NCBI GenBank assembly: GCA_947646735.1
Contig: CANTFK010000888.1
Location: forward strand, 1-64,000
Direction: 5' to 3'
Length of the DNA: 64,000 bases
From: Peronospora farinosa
Lineage: Eukaryota > Oomycota > Peronosporomycetes > Peronosporales > Peronosporaceae
The position numbers and the translations under genes are program-made. The notes under the pieces were generated by a model. That model was not told the DNA's origin. It did not search any database and was given only the letters and a program-made list of their open reading frames with translations. Positions 55,101-64,000 of this stretch are shown one piece after another (within the stretch, counting starts at the first letter, position 1; every line of letters starts with the position of its first letter).

Positions 55101-55401
55101 TGAGCCTCGGATATTCGCAAAGAAGGATAGAAAGACATAGGATGATGCCGCAGCTATAAAAAGTCGTGCTGAAAGGGGATTTGCACTTGGACACGAAAAG
55201 GTGCGGACGACAATATGGTTCTAGTATCTGGATAGAGTAGACAAGGTGTTAAGACTGCAACCGATTGAGTGGTCAGAAACTCACGGGGGTGCGAGGGTAG
55301 CTTTGGAGCACGCAAGTGAGCGCCTTTTTACCACAGCGGACTCAGAATAAGTGACTCTCGCCCTGTTACAACTTCATTTGAGACCAGAAGCTCATTTTAC
55401 G
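55101..55401. other. Spacer between copia relic and KDSR
   Basis: Probably decayed copia LTR plus the KDSR promoter. No gene seen. Confidence 0.4.
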
Positions 55402-56480
55402 ATGGTTGTGGATCAGTGGTGGGTTGGTGTGGTGGTCGCTGGCGTTGTCATAGGCATCTCCGTCTTGGTAAGGCCGTCATCTTCCCCTTTCTTCTCTCTT
55501 TCTTATCTTGTTTATACCAATTGTTAGTGCAGTCGTTCATAGTGACAAAGCTCCGTGCCCCCGGCTTCAAAGTAAAGGGCAAACACGTGTTTATCACCGG
55601 CGGGAGCTCCGGCTTGGGACTGGCATTAGCCAAAAAGTATGCACGTCAGGGAGCCAAGGTGTCTATTGTAGCACGTGGCTTGGACAAGCTTGAAGAATCC
55701 AAAAAGGAGATTGAAGGCAGTTGCAAGAACACTGATGCTGACGTATTCATCCAATCATGCGACGTATCGGACTTTGCCAGCGTTCAGAAAGCGGTTGACG
55801 CTGCTAACGAGTTTCATGGTCGTGCTACGGATCATGTGGTGTGCTCTGCGGGTTTTGCTGCCCCTGGCTACTTTTTGGATCAGGATGTGAGTCTGTACAA
55901 GAAGAGTATGGACGTCAACTACTTTGGCACGTTGCACACCATCAAAGCGGCATTGCCGGCTATGGTGGAATGCTCAGAAGAAAGGGGACAAGATGGTCAT
56001 ATTGTGCTCGTGAGCTCTGGACTTGGACTCATCTCGTGGATTGGCTACGCTCAATACGCTGCTTCCAAGTATGCGCTGCGTGGACTGGCCGAATCATTGC
56101 GAAACGAGCTCAAGTTATATGGGATTCGTGTGAGCATCTTCTATCCGGGTAATATTGACACACCTGGATATGTGGAGGAAAACCGCACTAAACCTCCTGA
56201 GACGAAGACCATTGAGGGTGTGAGCGAACTCGTGCATCCGGACAAGGTCGCGCAGTCTCTGATCAATGGTGTGAGCGATGGTCAATTCAGCATCACGAAC
56301 GATCCAATGATCTTCATCTTGCGTGTTCTGGCTAATGGTGTTGCGCCGCGCTACAACACAATGATGGAGACCATCATGCTGATACTGCTCATTCCTATTC
56401 AGGTGGGGTTCGGTTTCTTTATGGACTTTGTCGTGTGGCGGACCAAGCATGCCCGGGAGAACAAGCCCAAGAACGAGTGA
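55402..56480 (+). CDS. KDSR: 3-ketodihydrosphingosine reductase
   Basis: Exon 1 (55402-55467) and exon 2 (55533-56480) around a 65-bp intron (GTAAGG...GTGCAG); 337 residues. The first exon encodes the N-terminal membrane helix WWVGVVVAGVVIGISVL. The Rossmann fold follows with TGGSSGLG (NADPH loop), NYFGTLHTIKAALPAM, VSSGLG and the catalytic YAQYAASK (Tyr-x-x-x-Lys). The family-specific DTPGYVEENRTKPPETKTI identifies KDSR/TSC10 rather than a general short-chain dehydrogenase. Two hydrophobic segments near the C terminus (FILRVLANGV, ETIMLILLIPIQVGFGFF) fit ER membrane attachment. It performs the second step of sphingolipid synthesis, reducing 3-ketodihydrosphingosine to dihydrosphingosine. Confidence 0.95.
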
Positions 56481-56625
56481 GACACCAGAGGAGAGGAGAG
56501 AGAATGAGAGATTTCTGACAGAGAGATTTCTGACAGAACGCAATACTGACATTTTCATTTTGCTTCTACTGCCTACGCTAGCCTATTCTTGTTTTGTGAA
56601 TGGTCTGTTACGAGTTGTGCTAAGC

Positions 56626-59600
56626 TTATCCCCTACGCTTGCTAAGACGCCAGGAATCAGGTGGGTTGAAGCGATCATACAGCGGCTCAATCTTCTCATT
56701 GCGCTTGCGCTTCGAGAGCTTTGTGGGATCTCCCTTTTTGAAAAAGGCCGGAGCCAATTCTACAAGCCACTTTGGTTCGATTGTCATGATGTTTCGCATA
56801 TACTCCTTCGTCGTGAGCACAAGCTCATGATAGAGCACCCACTCAGGGCTCTTGTTGAACAGCGCACTCGATGGGTGAATATACACGGGCTGGCCCTCAA
56901 TCATGGTGCGGTATCCTTCTTGTGGGTCTTTTTTTGCTGTGTTAGCAAAGTATCCAGCCACAATCGCACGCCGCACTTTGTTAAAATTCTTGCCACAGGA
57001 AACAACATCCATTTTGTATCGGTCTAAAATCGATAGCAACTGCTTGCGGACGTCTTGCGCACGGCGAATGGCTCGCGCTTGGATAAAGTTTTCGTAGCAC
57101 CACGGGTTCGAGAATTTGGAGTTCGCCCAAGCCTCATATACTGCCAGCAAAGTCAAGTGATCGCCTTCGGGCTGGTGGAACTTCGCCTTCTTCTGGTCGG
57201 CCTGTGCCTGCTTCTCCTTTGGCCGGAAAAAGACTGACTCCACTGACATCATCGCTACGATTGTCAACACTTCCTCTGCGCAGCCAAGCACCACGGACGT
57301 TAGCAGCACCTTGGCGTTCTTCGGCTCCACCGGAAACTCGGCCATCTTCTTTCCTAGTCGCGTTAGCAACCCTTCGTCATCTAGAGCACCTAGGGCATAC
57401 AAATTTTCCAGCGCCATGACAAGTGCATCTTGAGGAGGCGGATCCATGAAGTCAAAACTCATGAGGTCGTTAATACTCATTGCCTTCAATTGTAACACAA
57501 CTGATCCAAGATTCGCACGCTGAATCTCAGGCACAGTTGTGGGCAGCATTTCGTTCTTGTAAGCATTCTCCGTGTACAGTCGATAGCATTTACCTGGGCC
57601 TGTGCGTCCAGCGCGTCCCGCACGTTGACGAGCCGAAGCCTGTGAACACGGCACAACCACCAGAGAATCCATTCCAATCTTTGAGTTGAAGGCATTCTGC
57701 TTGCAAAAGCCAGGATCCACGACATAATAAATGCCATCGATTGTCAGCGATGCTTCTGCAATATTGGTGGCCACGACACATTTACGGGAGCCCTTCGGCG
57801 CTGGTTCAAAGATGCGCGACTGCATTTCCGAAGGTAGTGCACCATACACTGGAAGAATGATGAGCTCTGGAGCCAAAGCACGTTCCTGTAACGCCTTGAT
57901 ACGCTGATACAGCACTTCGCATGCTGTATCAATTTCTTCTTGACCCGTTAAAAACAGCAAAATGTCTCCCTCTGGTTCGGACAGATGAATTTGCATCACG
58001 CAAAGAAGCGATGCGTCTAAGTAGTCAAGCTCTGGTTCCTTCGTATACAGAATTTCGACAGGAAAGGTACGTCCTGGAATTGTAAAGATAGGGCAATCAA
58101 AGAAATATCGCGAAAATTTTTCTGCATCCAGTGTTGCCGAGGTCACAATAATTTTCAGGTCCTTCCGTTTGCGCACGAGATCTTTTAGCAGACCAAATAG
58201 CACATCAGTGTTGATTGTGCGCTCATGAGCTTCATCAAGCATCAGTGCGCTGTACTTTGACAGCGTCGAGTCAGCCAAGTACTCACGTAGAAGCATACCT
58301 TCAGTCATGTACTTGATCACTGTCTCCGGGCTCGTGACATCTTCAAATCGCATCGAGTAACCAACTTCCTGCCCTAGTTCGCAGCCAAACTCCTCGGCTA
58401 CACGCTTTGCCACAGATGAAGCGGCTACACGACGGGGCTGCGTGCACCCAATAATACCAGTGGAAGTTAATCCCATTTCTGCCATATACTGTGTCATCTG
58501 CGTGGTTTTGCCAGAACCAGTTTCTCCAATGACCACAAGAACCTGATTACCAGCGATTGCATTCATGAGTTGACGCTTTAGTTTGAAGACAGGAAGACTC
58601 TCGCGCTGCTCTAGAATGGACTTGTTCGATACAATGCCGTACGATAGATTCTTGCCGACCGACTTCTGTTTCCATTCAGGCAGCTCAAACGTTGAGCCCA
58701 TATTGATACCACGCAGTTCTTGAGCGAAATGGCGCTCACCAGCATCTGGCATCGGATCTTCCCAAGGACGATTAAGATCCTTCGGGATGGAATCAATGAG
58801 CTGATTCGCCTGAGTTTGTCGCAGTTCACGGCGTTCCTTCGCCAGGTTAGACTGTGTCATAGCTGCACGCTGCATCGTTCCATCCGGATTCTTCACAATC
58901 TTGACGGGGGATATCTCACGGCTTACCTGAGTCCGACCACGAAGGAATACTGGTTCATCCTCATTTAGCTCCACCTCAAAGTCCTCCTCCGTAGTTTCAG
59001 TGTTAAGTAGGCCATGCTCTTCGTCGAAAGTTGGATAGTCCTCAATTGATAATACGCCAGAATTAATCAGCTGCTGCACTTCCCACCGCTCAGGGGATGA
59101 CATGCGCTTGGCAGCACGCTGTGTCTTGTTGTCGTCTTCATCTAGCTGTTGCGATCGCTGCATACCAGGTGCAGAAGGGTTAATCCAGGAGCGCGAGTCC
59201 GAGGATTTGTTCTCTTGTCGAGCTCGCTCGGTACCACCGCTTGAGCGTTGGGGCATCAAATCCTGTCCCGTCTTTTGATCCACATCTCGCATAGACATCG
59301 ACAACTTTGCACCAGAGATCGAAATGAGTTTGACTTTTACACGATCTCCACGCTTGGCAAAGTCCTTTACATTGTTCACACGAGTCGATGATAAGTTTGA
59401 TACGTGCACTAGTCCTTCCTTCTTGTCTCTTACGAACGCATCCAGCTCCACAAAAACACCAAAGTCCATGATTTTGGTCACACGACCGTCATAAATGCCA
59501 TACAGCTCCAGCTTTCTCGGCTCGACATCTCGTTCTCGTCGATCATCGTCACGATCTCGATAATCACGACGGGAACGCGATGATCCATAACGATCATCAC

Positions 59601-60174
59601 TTCGATCACGTCCTCGACTACGATCACTTTTTCTGTAACGTCGTTCGCTTCTTTTTCCTTCCGCCGATCTCGACCTCGATCGTCTACTTCTCCGACCTCG
59701 TTCATCATCTCGTCCACGACTTTTGTCACGTCCATAACGATCTTGTTCTTTTGCTCGATCTTTAGTTTGAGAATGACCAACACTCTCGTTCTCACGGCAT
59801 GGAAGAGACGTCTTCTCATCCTTTTTCTTGTCTTCAAGATCTTCGACTGTAGCTCCTACGATATCTGCTGCTGTAAGTTGCTCGTCGTCTCGAATGATCG
59901 GACACTTTTTACTCTTATTCTCATTATTGTTTCCTTTCCTTTGCTTCATCATGTGTGGTGTCATCGTCTGCACGATCCTATAGAGATTCTCAGCCAGTGA
60001 AAGAGGTAATGGCAGCTCATCCTCTTTAATGGACGCGAGAAAAGCGACACAACTTGAGCTATTACGTACTAGATCAATAATAAACTCAGCCAGTGTCTTA
60101 TCACTCATATTTAAATGGTTTTCTAACGCCTGACACACTTTGGACACGAGACTCAATTCCTGTAGCTTGTCCAT
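56626..60174 (-). CDS. DHX8: DEAH-box splicing helicase DHX8/PRP22
   Basis: Intact single-exon frame; the frame opens at 60219 but the start at 60174 ([12 protein letters not shown]) matches the family N terminus, giving 1182 residues. Order: N-terminal helical [14 protein letters not shown] module; Arg/Asp/Ser-rich region at about 130-215; S1 RNA-binding domain at about 221-290 ([19 protein letters not shown]); helicase with [10 protein letters not shown] (about 548), DEAH (about 646), SAT, and QRAGRAGR (about 851); then the ratchet/OB domains ending [16 protein letters not shown]. The S1 domain separates DHX8/PRP22 from other DEAH helicases. PRP22 releases mRNA from the spliceosome after exon ligation. 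Confidence 0.97.
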   Translation of the reverse strand: MDKLQELSLVSKVCQALENHLNMSDKTLAEFIIDLVRNSSSCVAFLASIKEDELPLPLSLAENLYRIVQTMTPHMMKQRKGNNNENKSKKCPIIRDDEQLTAADIVGATVEDLEDKKKDEKTSLPCRENESVGHSQTKDRAKEQDRYGRDKSRGRDDERGRRSRRSRSRSAEGKRSERRYRKSDRSRGRDRSDDRYGSSRSRRDYRDRDDDRRERDVEPRKLELYGIYDGRVTKIMDFGVFVELDAFVRDKKEGLVHVSNLSSTRVNNVKDFAKRGDRVKVKLISISGAKLSMSMRDVDQKTGQDLMPQRSSGGTERARQENKSSDSRSWINPSAPGMQRSQQLDEDDNKTQRAAKRMSSPERWEVQQLINSGVLSIEDYPTFDEEHGLLNTETTEEDFEVELNEDEPVFLRGRTQVSREISPVKIVKNPDGTMQRAAMTQSNLAKERRELRQTQANQLIDSIPKDLNRPWEDPMPDAGERHFAQELRGINMGSTFELPEWKQKSVGKNLSYGIVSNKSILEQRESLPVFKLKRQLMNAIAGNQVLVVIGETGSGKTTQMTQYMAEMGLTSTGIIGCTQPRRVAASSVAKRVAEEFGCELGQEVGYSMRFEDVTSPETVIKYMTEGMLLREYLADSTLSKYSALMLDEAHERTINTDVLFGLLKDLVRKRKDLKIIVTSATLDAEKFSRYFFDCPIFTIPGRTFPVEILYTKEPELDYLDASLLCVMQIHLSEPEGDILLFLTGQEEIDTACEVLYQRIKALQERALAPELIILPVYGALPSEMQSRIFEPAPKGSRKCVVATNIAEASLTIDGIYYVVDPGFCKQNAFNSKIGMDSLVVVPCSQASARQRAGRAGRTGPGKCYRLYTENAYKNEMLPTTVPEIQRANLGSVVLQLKAMSINDLMSFDFMDPPPQDALVMALENLYALGALDDEGLLTRLGKKMAEFPVEPKNAKVLLTSVVLGCAEEVLTIVAMMSVESVFFRPKEKQAQADQKKAKFHQPEGDHLTLLAVYEAWANSKFSNPWCYENFIQARAIRRAQDVRKQLLSILDRYKMDVVSCGKNFNKVRRAIVAGYFANTAKKDPQEGYRTMIEGQPVYIHPSSALFNKSPEWVLYHELVLTTKEYMRNIMTIEPKWLVELAPAFFKKGDPTKLSKRKRNEKIEPLYDRFNPPDSWRLSKRRG

Positions 60175-60442
60175 TTTGCTCTCCAGTGCGCAATGAGGGC
60201 ACATTTGGTGGCACGTCACACCAAACAGATGTACCGATGATGTGGTGGGGATAAGTTAAGGGTTGAAATGAATAACAACCAATCGATGACCATAACGATA
60301 CCATTCTTGGGTTTTGATTGGCTAGTGTGTTGGAAATCCAAACTCAAGTTGTAATTGTGATCACGACGATTCATACTGTACTGTCTGTACTGTAGCAGCT
60401 GCACAGTTAGTTCTCTATACTGGACCAAGTCAGTCTTCCAGT
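60175..60442. promoter_or_regulatory. Divergent promoter with two opposed CCAAT boxes
   Basis: Between DHX8 and the C2H2 gene. ACAACCAATCGATG (CCAAT at 60279-60283) and TTGATTGGCTAG (ATTGG at 60317-60321) lie 34 bp apart in opposite orientation, so each gene may use its own box. Confidence 0.55.
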
Positions 60443-61348
60443 ATGACAATGAAGACACAGCAACAGAAGCAGCAGCAGCAGCAAAACGTCTGTCTGCCTC
60501 AGTCAATGACCGAGATGCAGTCTCTTTCATCATCTCTTCACAATACAAACATGGAAATAGCCATGACAACCCAAGGCAATAATCTCTTTCATCATGTCCA
60601 ATACAATCCCGATCCAGCGTCACCAGCACCTTCTTCCGTGTCTTCAAAAGAGAAATGGCAACAGAAACGTCACGTATGTGAAACATTTGATTGTGGCAAG
60701 AGTTTTGACTCGAAATGGGCTCTTATTAGGTGCGTTATTAGCGTTAACGTTTGCCACTTTATTATTATTGCAAGAATTATTGGTATCTAATCTGTTTACA
60801 ATTGATACAATAAGACACATTCGTGTCCATACGGGTGAGAAACCATTTTCATGTACGTATCCGACTTGTAACAAGTCGTTTGCTGAAAAATCTGCCATGA
60901 CGCGGTACGTGTAGGAAGAAAGTATGAAACAGATTTGAAGGGTTTGATATTGACGTCTGATGGATACAGTCATTTGCAGACACATTCACGCGACAAGCCG
61001 TACAAATGCACGTATGCAGACTGCACCAAGAGTTTTAAAGGCAAGGATTACTTGGAATTTCATTTGAAGATTCATGCTGAAGGGAATCCGTACGCGTGCG
61101 ATCATCCCACGTGCTCCAAGACTTTTTGTAGTCCCAAGAGTCTGAAGAAACATATTAGACTGTGGCATAATCCTGGTGGTAAAAGCACTTCGATGGAGCA
61201 GCAGCTAAGGGAACGTATCATTAAGATGGCCACACGCAACAAGGACAAGACGCGCAAGTTTGAGTTGACGATTCGAACTCTTTTGGAGGAGAACGAGTCA
61301 CTCACGCGGAGGATTATCGAGCTAGAAAGCTGTCAACAGCGATTGTAA
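60443..61348 (+). CDS. Four-finger C2H2 zinc finger protein, probable transcription factor
   Basis: Exons 60443-60729, 60815-60904 and 60970-61348; 251 residues with introns of 85 and 65 bp. The N terminus is Gln-rich (MTMKTQQQKQQQQQ) and encoded by a CAG/CAA run. Four fingers of the TFIIIA type C-x4-C-x12-H-x3-H follow, each split or framed by introns: HVCETFDCGKSF, FSCTYPTCNKSF, YKCTYADCTKSF, YACDHPTCSKTF, with a HTGEKPF linker between the first two. A C-terminal coiled coil (LTIRTLLEENESLTRRIIEL) may dimerise it. Both splice junctions fall inside finger helices and restore perfect His spacing, which supports the model. Confidence 0.88.
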
Positions 61349-61736
61349 TGAGAGTTGCGACTGCATCCCCTTCATGGGCATGTCGGAACCTCATTTATGA
61401 TGCCAGTTGTGCGAGTGATTTATTAGGCACGGAGGAGATGCCCAAGACGGAGATAAGACCGGCGCATCCTGCGTATAGTGTGTCTACATATGAATTATAG
61501 AGGTGGTGGACGGACGGACGGACACAGCTTGCATGTGTGTGTGCCTTTCACTAATCAAATACAAACTCAGGGTTGACCCACCTCATCTTACATGTCTATA
61601 TCTAAAGCGTAGCGTTGTTTGTCCTGCACGTGAGAGATGAAAGCATCATTTCGATATTGAATAAACTACCTGAGAGAAGAAAAAACGAGACATGCTAATC
61701 AAGCTGCAAATGCAGGAGATATCGTATCATTCTTCC
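61349..61736. other. Convergent 3' spacer
   Basis: Between the C2H2 and CCT8 stops. GACGGACGGACGGAC at about 61511-61525 is a short tandem repeat. AATAAACTACC at 61659 could be a polyadenylation signal. No gene seen. Confidence 0.4.
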
Positions 61737-63457
61737 TTACATGCCTCGTGGCTTGGGTCCACCAGCCGCCTTTGCCATGATGATCTGGTCCACACGCAAC
61801 ACCGTAATGGCAGCATCGGCACCAAGGCGGATAGCAGACATCTTCGTCTGAAGGTGGTCCCAGATGTTCTTGTCCAACGCGTCCAGGATTACGTGCGACT
61901 CCTGCTTGTTCTGCAACAGTATAATATCACGTCAAAAGAAGTCAGTCGTTAAGGCTTCACCAGAACAACCACAATTAACCAAGCACAACTTACGTCCACA
62001 TCCACACCAGCACTAACATTGCCCGCCGCGTGAGTAGCGTACAGGCTAGAAATGACCTCAGTGGCCATTTGGCCTGAGTTCTCGGCCAGAATCCGGGGCA
62101 CGACCTCAATAGCATCACCAAACTTCTTAATGGCGTACTGGTCAAGACCTGGCGTAGCTTCACCAAAGCTCTTGATCTGACGAGACAGCTCGATCTCAGT
62201 GGAACCGGCACCAGACACGAAACGGCCGTCCCGGCACACAGACTTTACGCAGTTCACACCATCGTCAATAGCCCGTTCGATGTCGTTTAGCACGTTGTCC
62301 GTGCTTGCTCGCAGCACAATAGTTGAAATCTTGGCATCTTCCTGATCCTGCTGGAAAACAGTGACCTTTTTGCCGCCAATCTCCTTGACCGTCACACTGT
62401 CACAGAAACCCATCTCATCCGGCGTGGGAGCGCCCAGACGCACCAGAGCATTTGCGTTCACAGCACGGCAAAGGCGACGCAGTTCCCACTTTGACTGGAT
62501 CTTGATTGCCATAAGGTTGTACTTTTCCAAAAAGTGCATCGCCATCTCACTGATGCTTCCACCCGAGACGACCACCGTAGCACCTGATTCACTAATAGCA
62601 CGGACAGCTTCCTCCAAGTGCTTCTCTTCCCCCTTGTTGTAGTTCATGAGCTCATCAGCATCTTTAATAAGCACCGTGCTCTTTGCCTCCGTGGACGAGA
62701 TTTCAAGACCGCAGCCGAATATCGCGACCTTTGCATTAAGTGCCTTCTTCACATTACCCTCAGTATCGCGCTGAATAACCATACCACGGATAACCGTCGA
62801 GTCGTGTAGATTACCTCCCATGATCTTAGCCACACGAATATTATCCACATTAATCGACAATTTCTTTGGAGCTGCAGGCATCACATTCAAACAAGCCTCT
62901 GCTACAAGTTTGGCCAATAAATCTTCATATCCGTACTGCTTGGAAGCCAGCGATGTCTTGATGGCCTTTTGCAGTTCCACTTGATCGCGCGGGTCCTTCA
63001 CCTGCACCGTCTGCAACTTTTGCAAAATCTCTTGACATTTGTCGTGTGCCTTCTGGTAGCCCGTAACAATCTCGCTCGCGTGCAGCCCCATCCGCAATAG
63101 ACTGGCAGCTTCCATCAGCAATTCACCTGCTAATGCCACCACGAGACACGTACCATCGCCAAAGTCATTCTCCTGCATCTTGGCAGCCATGACAACCATA
63201 CGCGCAGCTGGATGAACAACATCCAGCTCCTTTACAATTGTAGCCGTGTCACTTGTTACAAAAATGCGTTCAAGATGATTAATAACGAGTTTGTTCATGC
63301 CATTGGGACCCAATGATGAGCGTGTGATAGCTGCCAGCTGTTTGACAGCGTTAATGTTCTTGGCAACAGCCTCATCCACGCCTTCAAAATGCTTGTGACC
63401 GTCCTTTAGCATCGATGACAGGCCATTGGCCACGTTTAATCCCATTGACTTGGACAT
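61737..63457 (-). CDS. CCT8: Chaperonin TCP-1 subunit theta
   Basis: Exon 1 (63457-61994) and exon 2 (61910-61737) around an 83-bp intron (GTAAGT...GTTGCAG), 545 residues, normal length for the subunit. The group II chaperonin signatures are present: RSSLGPNGMNKLV, VTSDTATIVKEL, QENDFGDGTCLVV (ATPase loop GDGT), SGGSISEMAM and GDAIEVVPRILAENSG. The theta identity rests on the N-terminal GLSSMLKDGHKHFEG and the C terminus VLRVDQIIMAKAAGGPKPRG. It forms part of the cytosolic TRiC ring that folds actin and tubulin. The intron position close to the C terminus is unremarkable. Confidence 0.96.
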
Positions 63458-63779
63458 ACTTTAAGTCTTTTATTATGGCTGGTCGTCCGTCCGTTCGTCT
63501 TTCGTTTAGTGTCAAAAGATTTTTCATTTTTTTTGGACCAGAAGGATTGCATGAAAAAGAAGGATTACGATTGGATAAAACGAATGCAAATGTTTTTTAC
63601 CACAAGATACAATTAATTATTTTTATTTATCTCAATTAATATGCAATAATAATTTAGAATGAGCATTTATTTCTTTTGGTACTAATTTTTTAGATGGTCA
63701 AATATTTAGAACAAGTCCAGATTGCCAATTTATAGTAGTTTATTATTGGTGACCAGCAGTTCATTCGTTGACCGTCGGC
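63458..63779. other. Divergent spacer, CCT8 and the next gene
   Basis: Strongly AT-rich between 63590 and 63740. No CCAAT box seen. A 74-codon plus frame (63415-63639) overlaps the CCT8 start and is not credible. Confidence 0.4.
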
Positions 63780-64000
63780 ATGATGGACGGCTTCTCGCTC
63801 AACATCTCGACGTCCAGTGGTATTCGCAAGCCTATTAAGAAGAAAAACACATTTCGCGTCAAACAGCTAGCAAAACGCGCAAAAGCAAAGGCAAAAAAGT
63901 CCGGCAAAGAACCTCTAAAGACCCATGGACATCATTATGGTAAGCAAAGTCCTGGACATCAACTACAGACACCGCATAATGACGTCAAAGTGCAAGAAAT
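63780..64000 (+). CDS. Basic protein, N terminus only (cut by window edge)
   Basis: Open from ATG 63780 to the end of the window (73 codons seen). The start MMDGFSLNIS is followed by a Lys/Arg-rich stretch (KPIKKKNTFRVKQLAKRAK, then AKAKKSGKEP) typical of nucleolar or nuclear proteins. GTAAGC at 63939 could be a donor, in which case the following frame is intron. Too short to identify. Confidence 0.5.
   Translation, partial: MMDGFSLNISTSSGIRKPIKKKNTFRVKQLAKRAKAKAKKSGKEPLKTHGHHYGKQSPGHQLQTPHNDVKVQE

Overview
The window reads as nuclear DNA of an oomycete, most likely a Peronosporales plant pathogen of the Phytophthora/downy mildew kind. This is inferred from content, not from a database match. 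Genes are dense on both strands with spacers often of 50-500 bp. Introns are few and short (about 50-150 bp) with GTRNGT-type donors. The gene set mixes universal eukaryotic genes (CCT8, DHX8/PRP22, KRR1, TRM112, WDR70, a transcriptional CDK, PrimPol) with families typical of oomycetes: a multi-pass membrane TKL kinase, WRKY19-like CxxxxC/HGGG finger repeats, a large disordered FYVE protein, and Ty3/gypsy and Ty1/copia debris. Many coding models below were joined across introns by hand, using frame and splice sites.

Layout. 1-2218: repeat debris with a 14-bp minisatellite. 2219-5735: a NIPP1-type FHA protein, WDR70 and a finger-repeat protein. 5736-7716: apparently empty. 7717-20615: an SH2/TPR protein with a tyrosine-motif array, a BED/hAT-derived protein, a small membrane protein, PrimPol, a TatD nuclease with a frame break, and a membrane TKL kinase. 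20757-41349: a FYVE protein, an MLO-like membrane protein, BuGZ/ZNF207, a low-molecular-weight phosphatase, KRR1, two unknowns, TRM112, a CIA30 protein, a CDK and a BSD-domain protein. 41350-55401: a 14-kb repeat island containing a solo LTR with a perfect 5-bp duplication, a degenerate chromodomain-type gypsy element on the minus strand, a second solo LTR nested inside its 5' LTR, paired copies of another repeat that differ by an internal inversion, and a copia relic. 55402-64000: KDSR, DHX8, a four-finger C2H2 protein, CCT8, and the start of a basic protein cut by the window edge.

Several genes are divergent pairs with short shared promoters: BuGZ/phosphatase (135 bp), CIA30/CDK (116 bp, one CCAAT box), DHX8/C2H2 (268 bp, two CCAAT boxes in opposite orientation), hAT-like/small membrane protein (159 bp) and CCT8/unknown (322 bp). 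The genes do not form one pathway. The recurring theme is housekeeping RNA and transcription work: FHA, WDR70, DHX8, KRR1, TRM112, CDK and BuGZ. The most unusual protein is the SH2 protein, which carries its own array of regularly repeated Tyr motifs between the SH2 and TPR domains.
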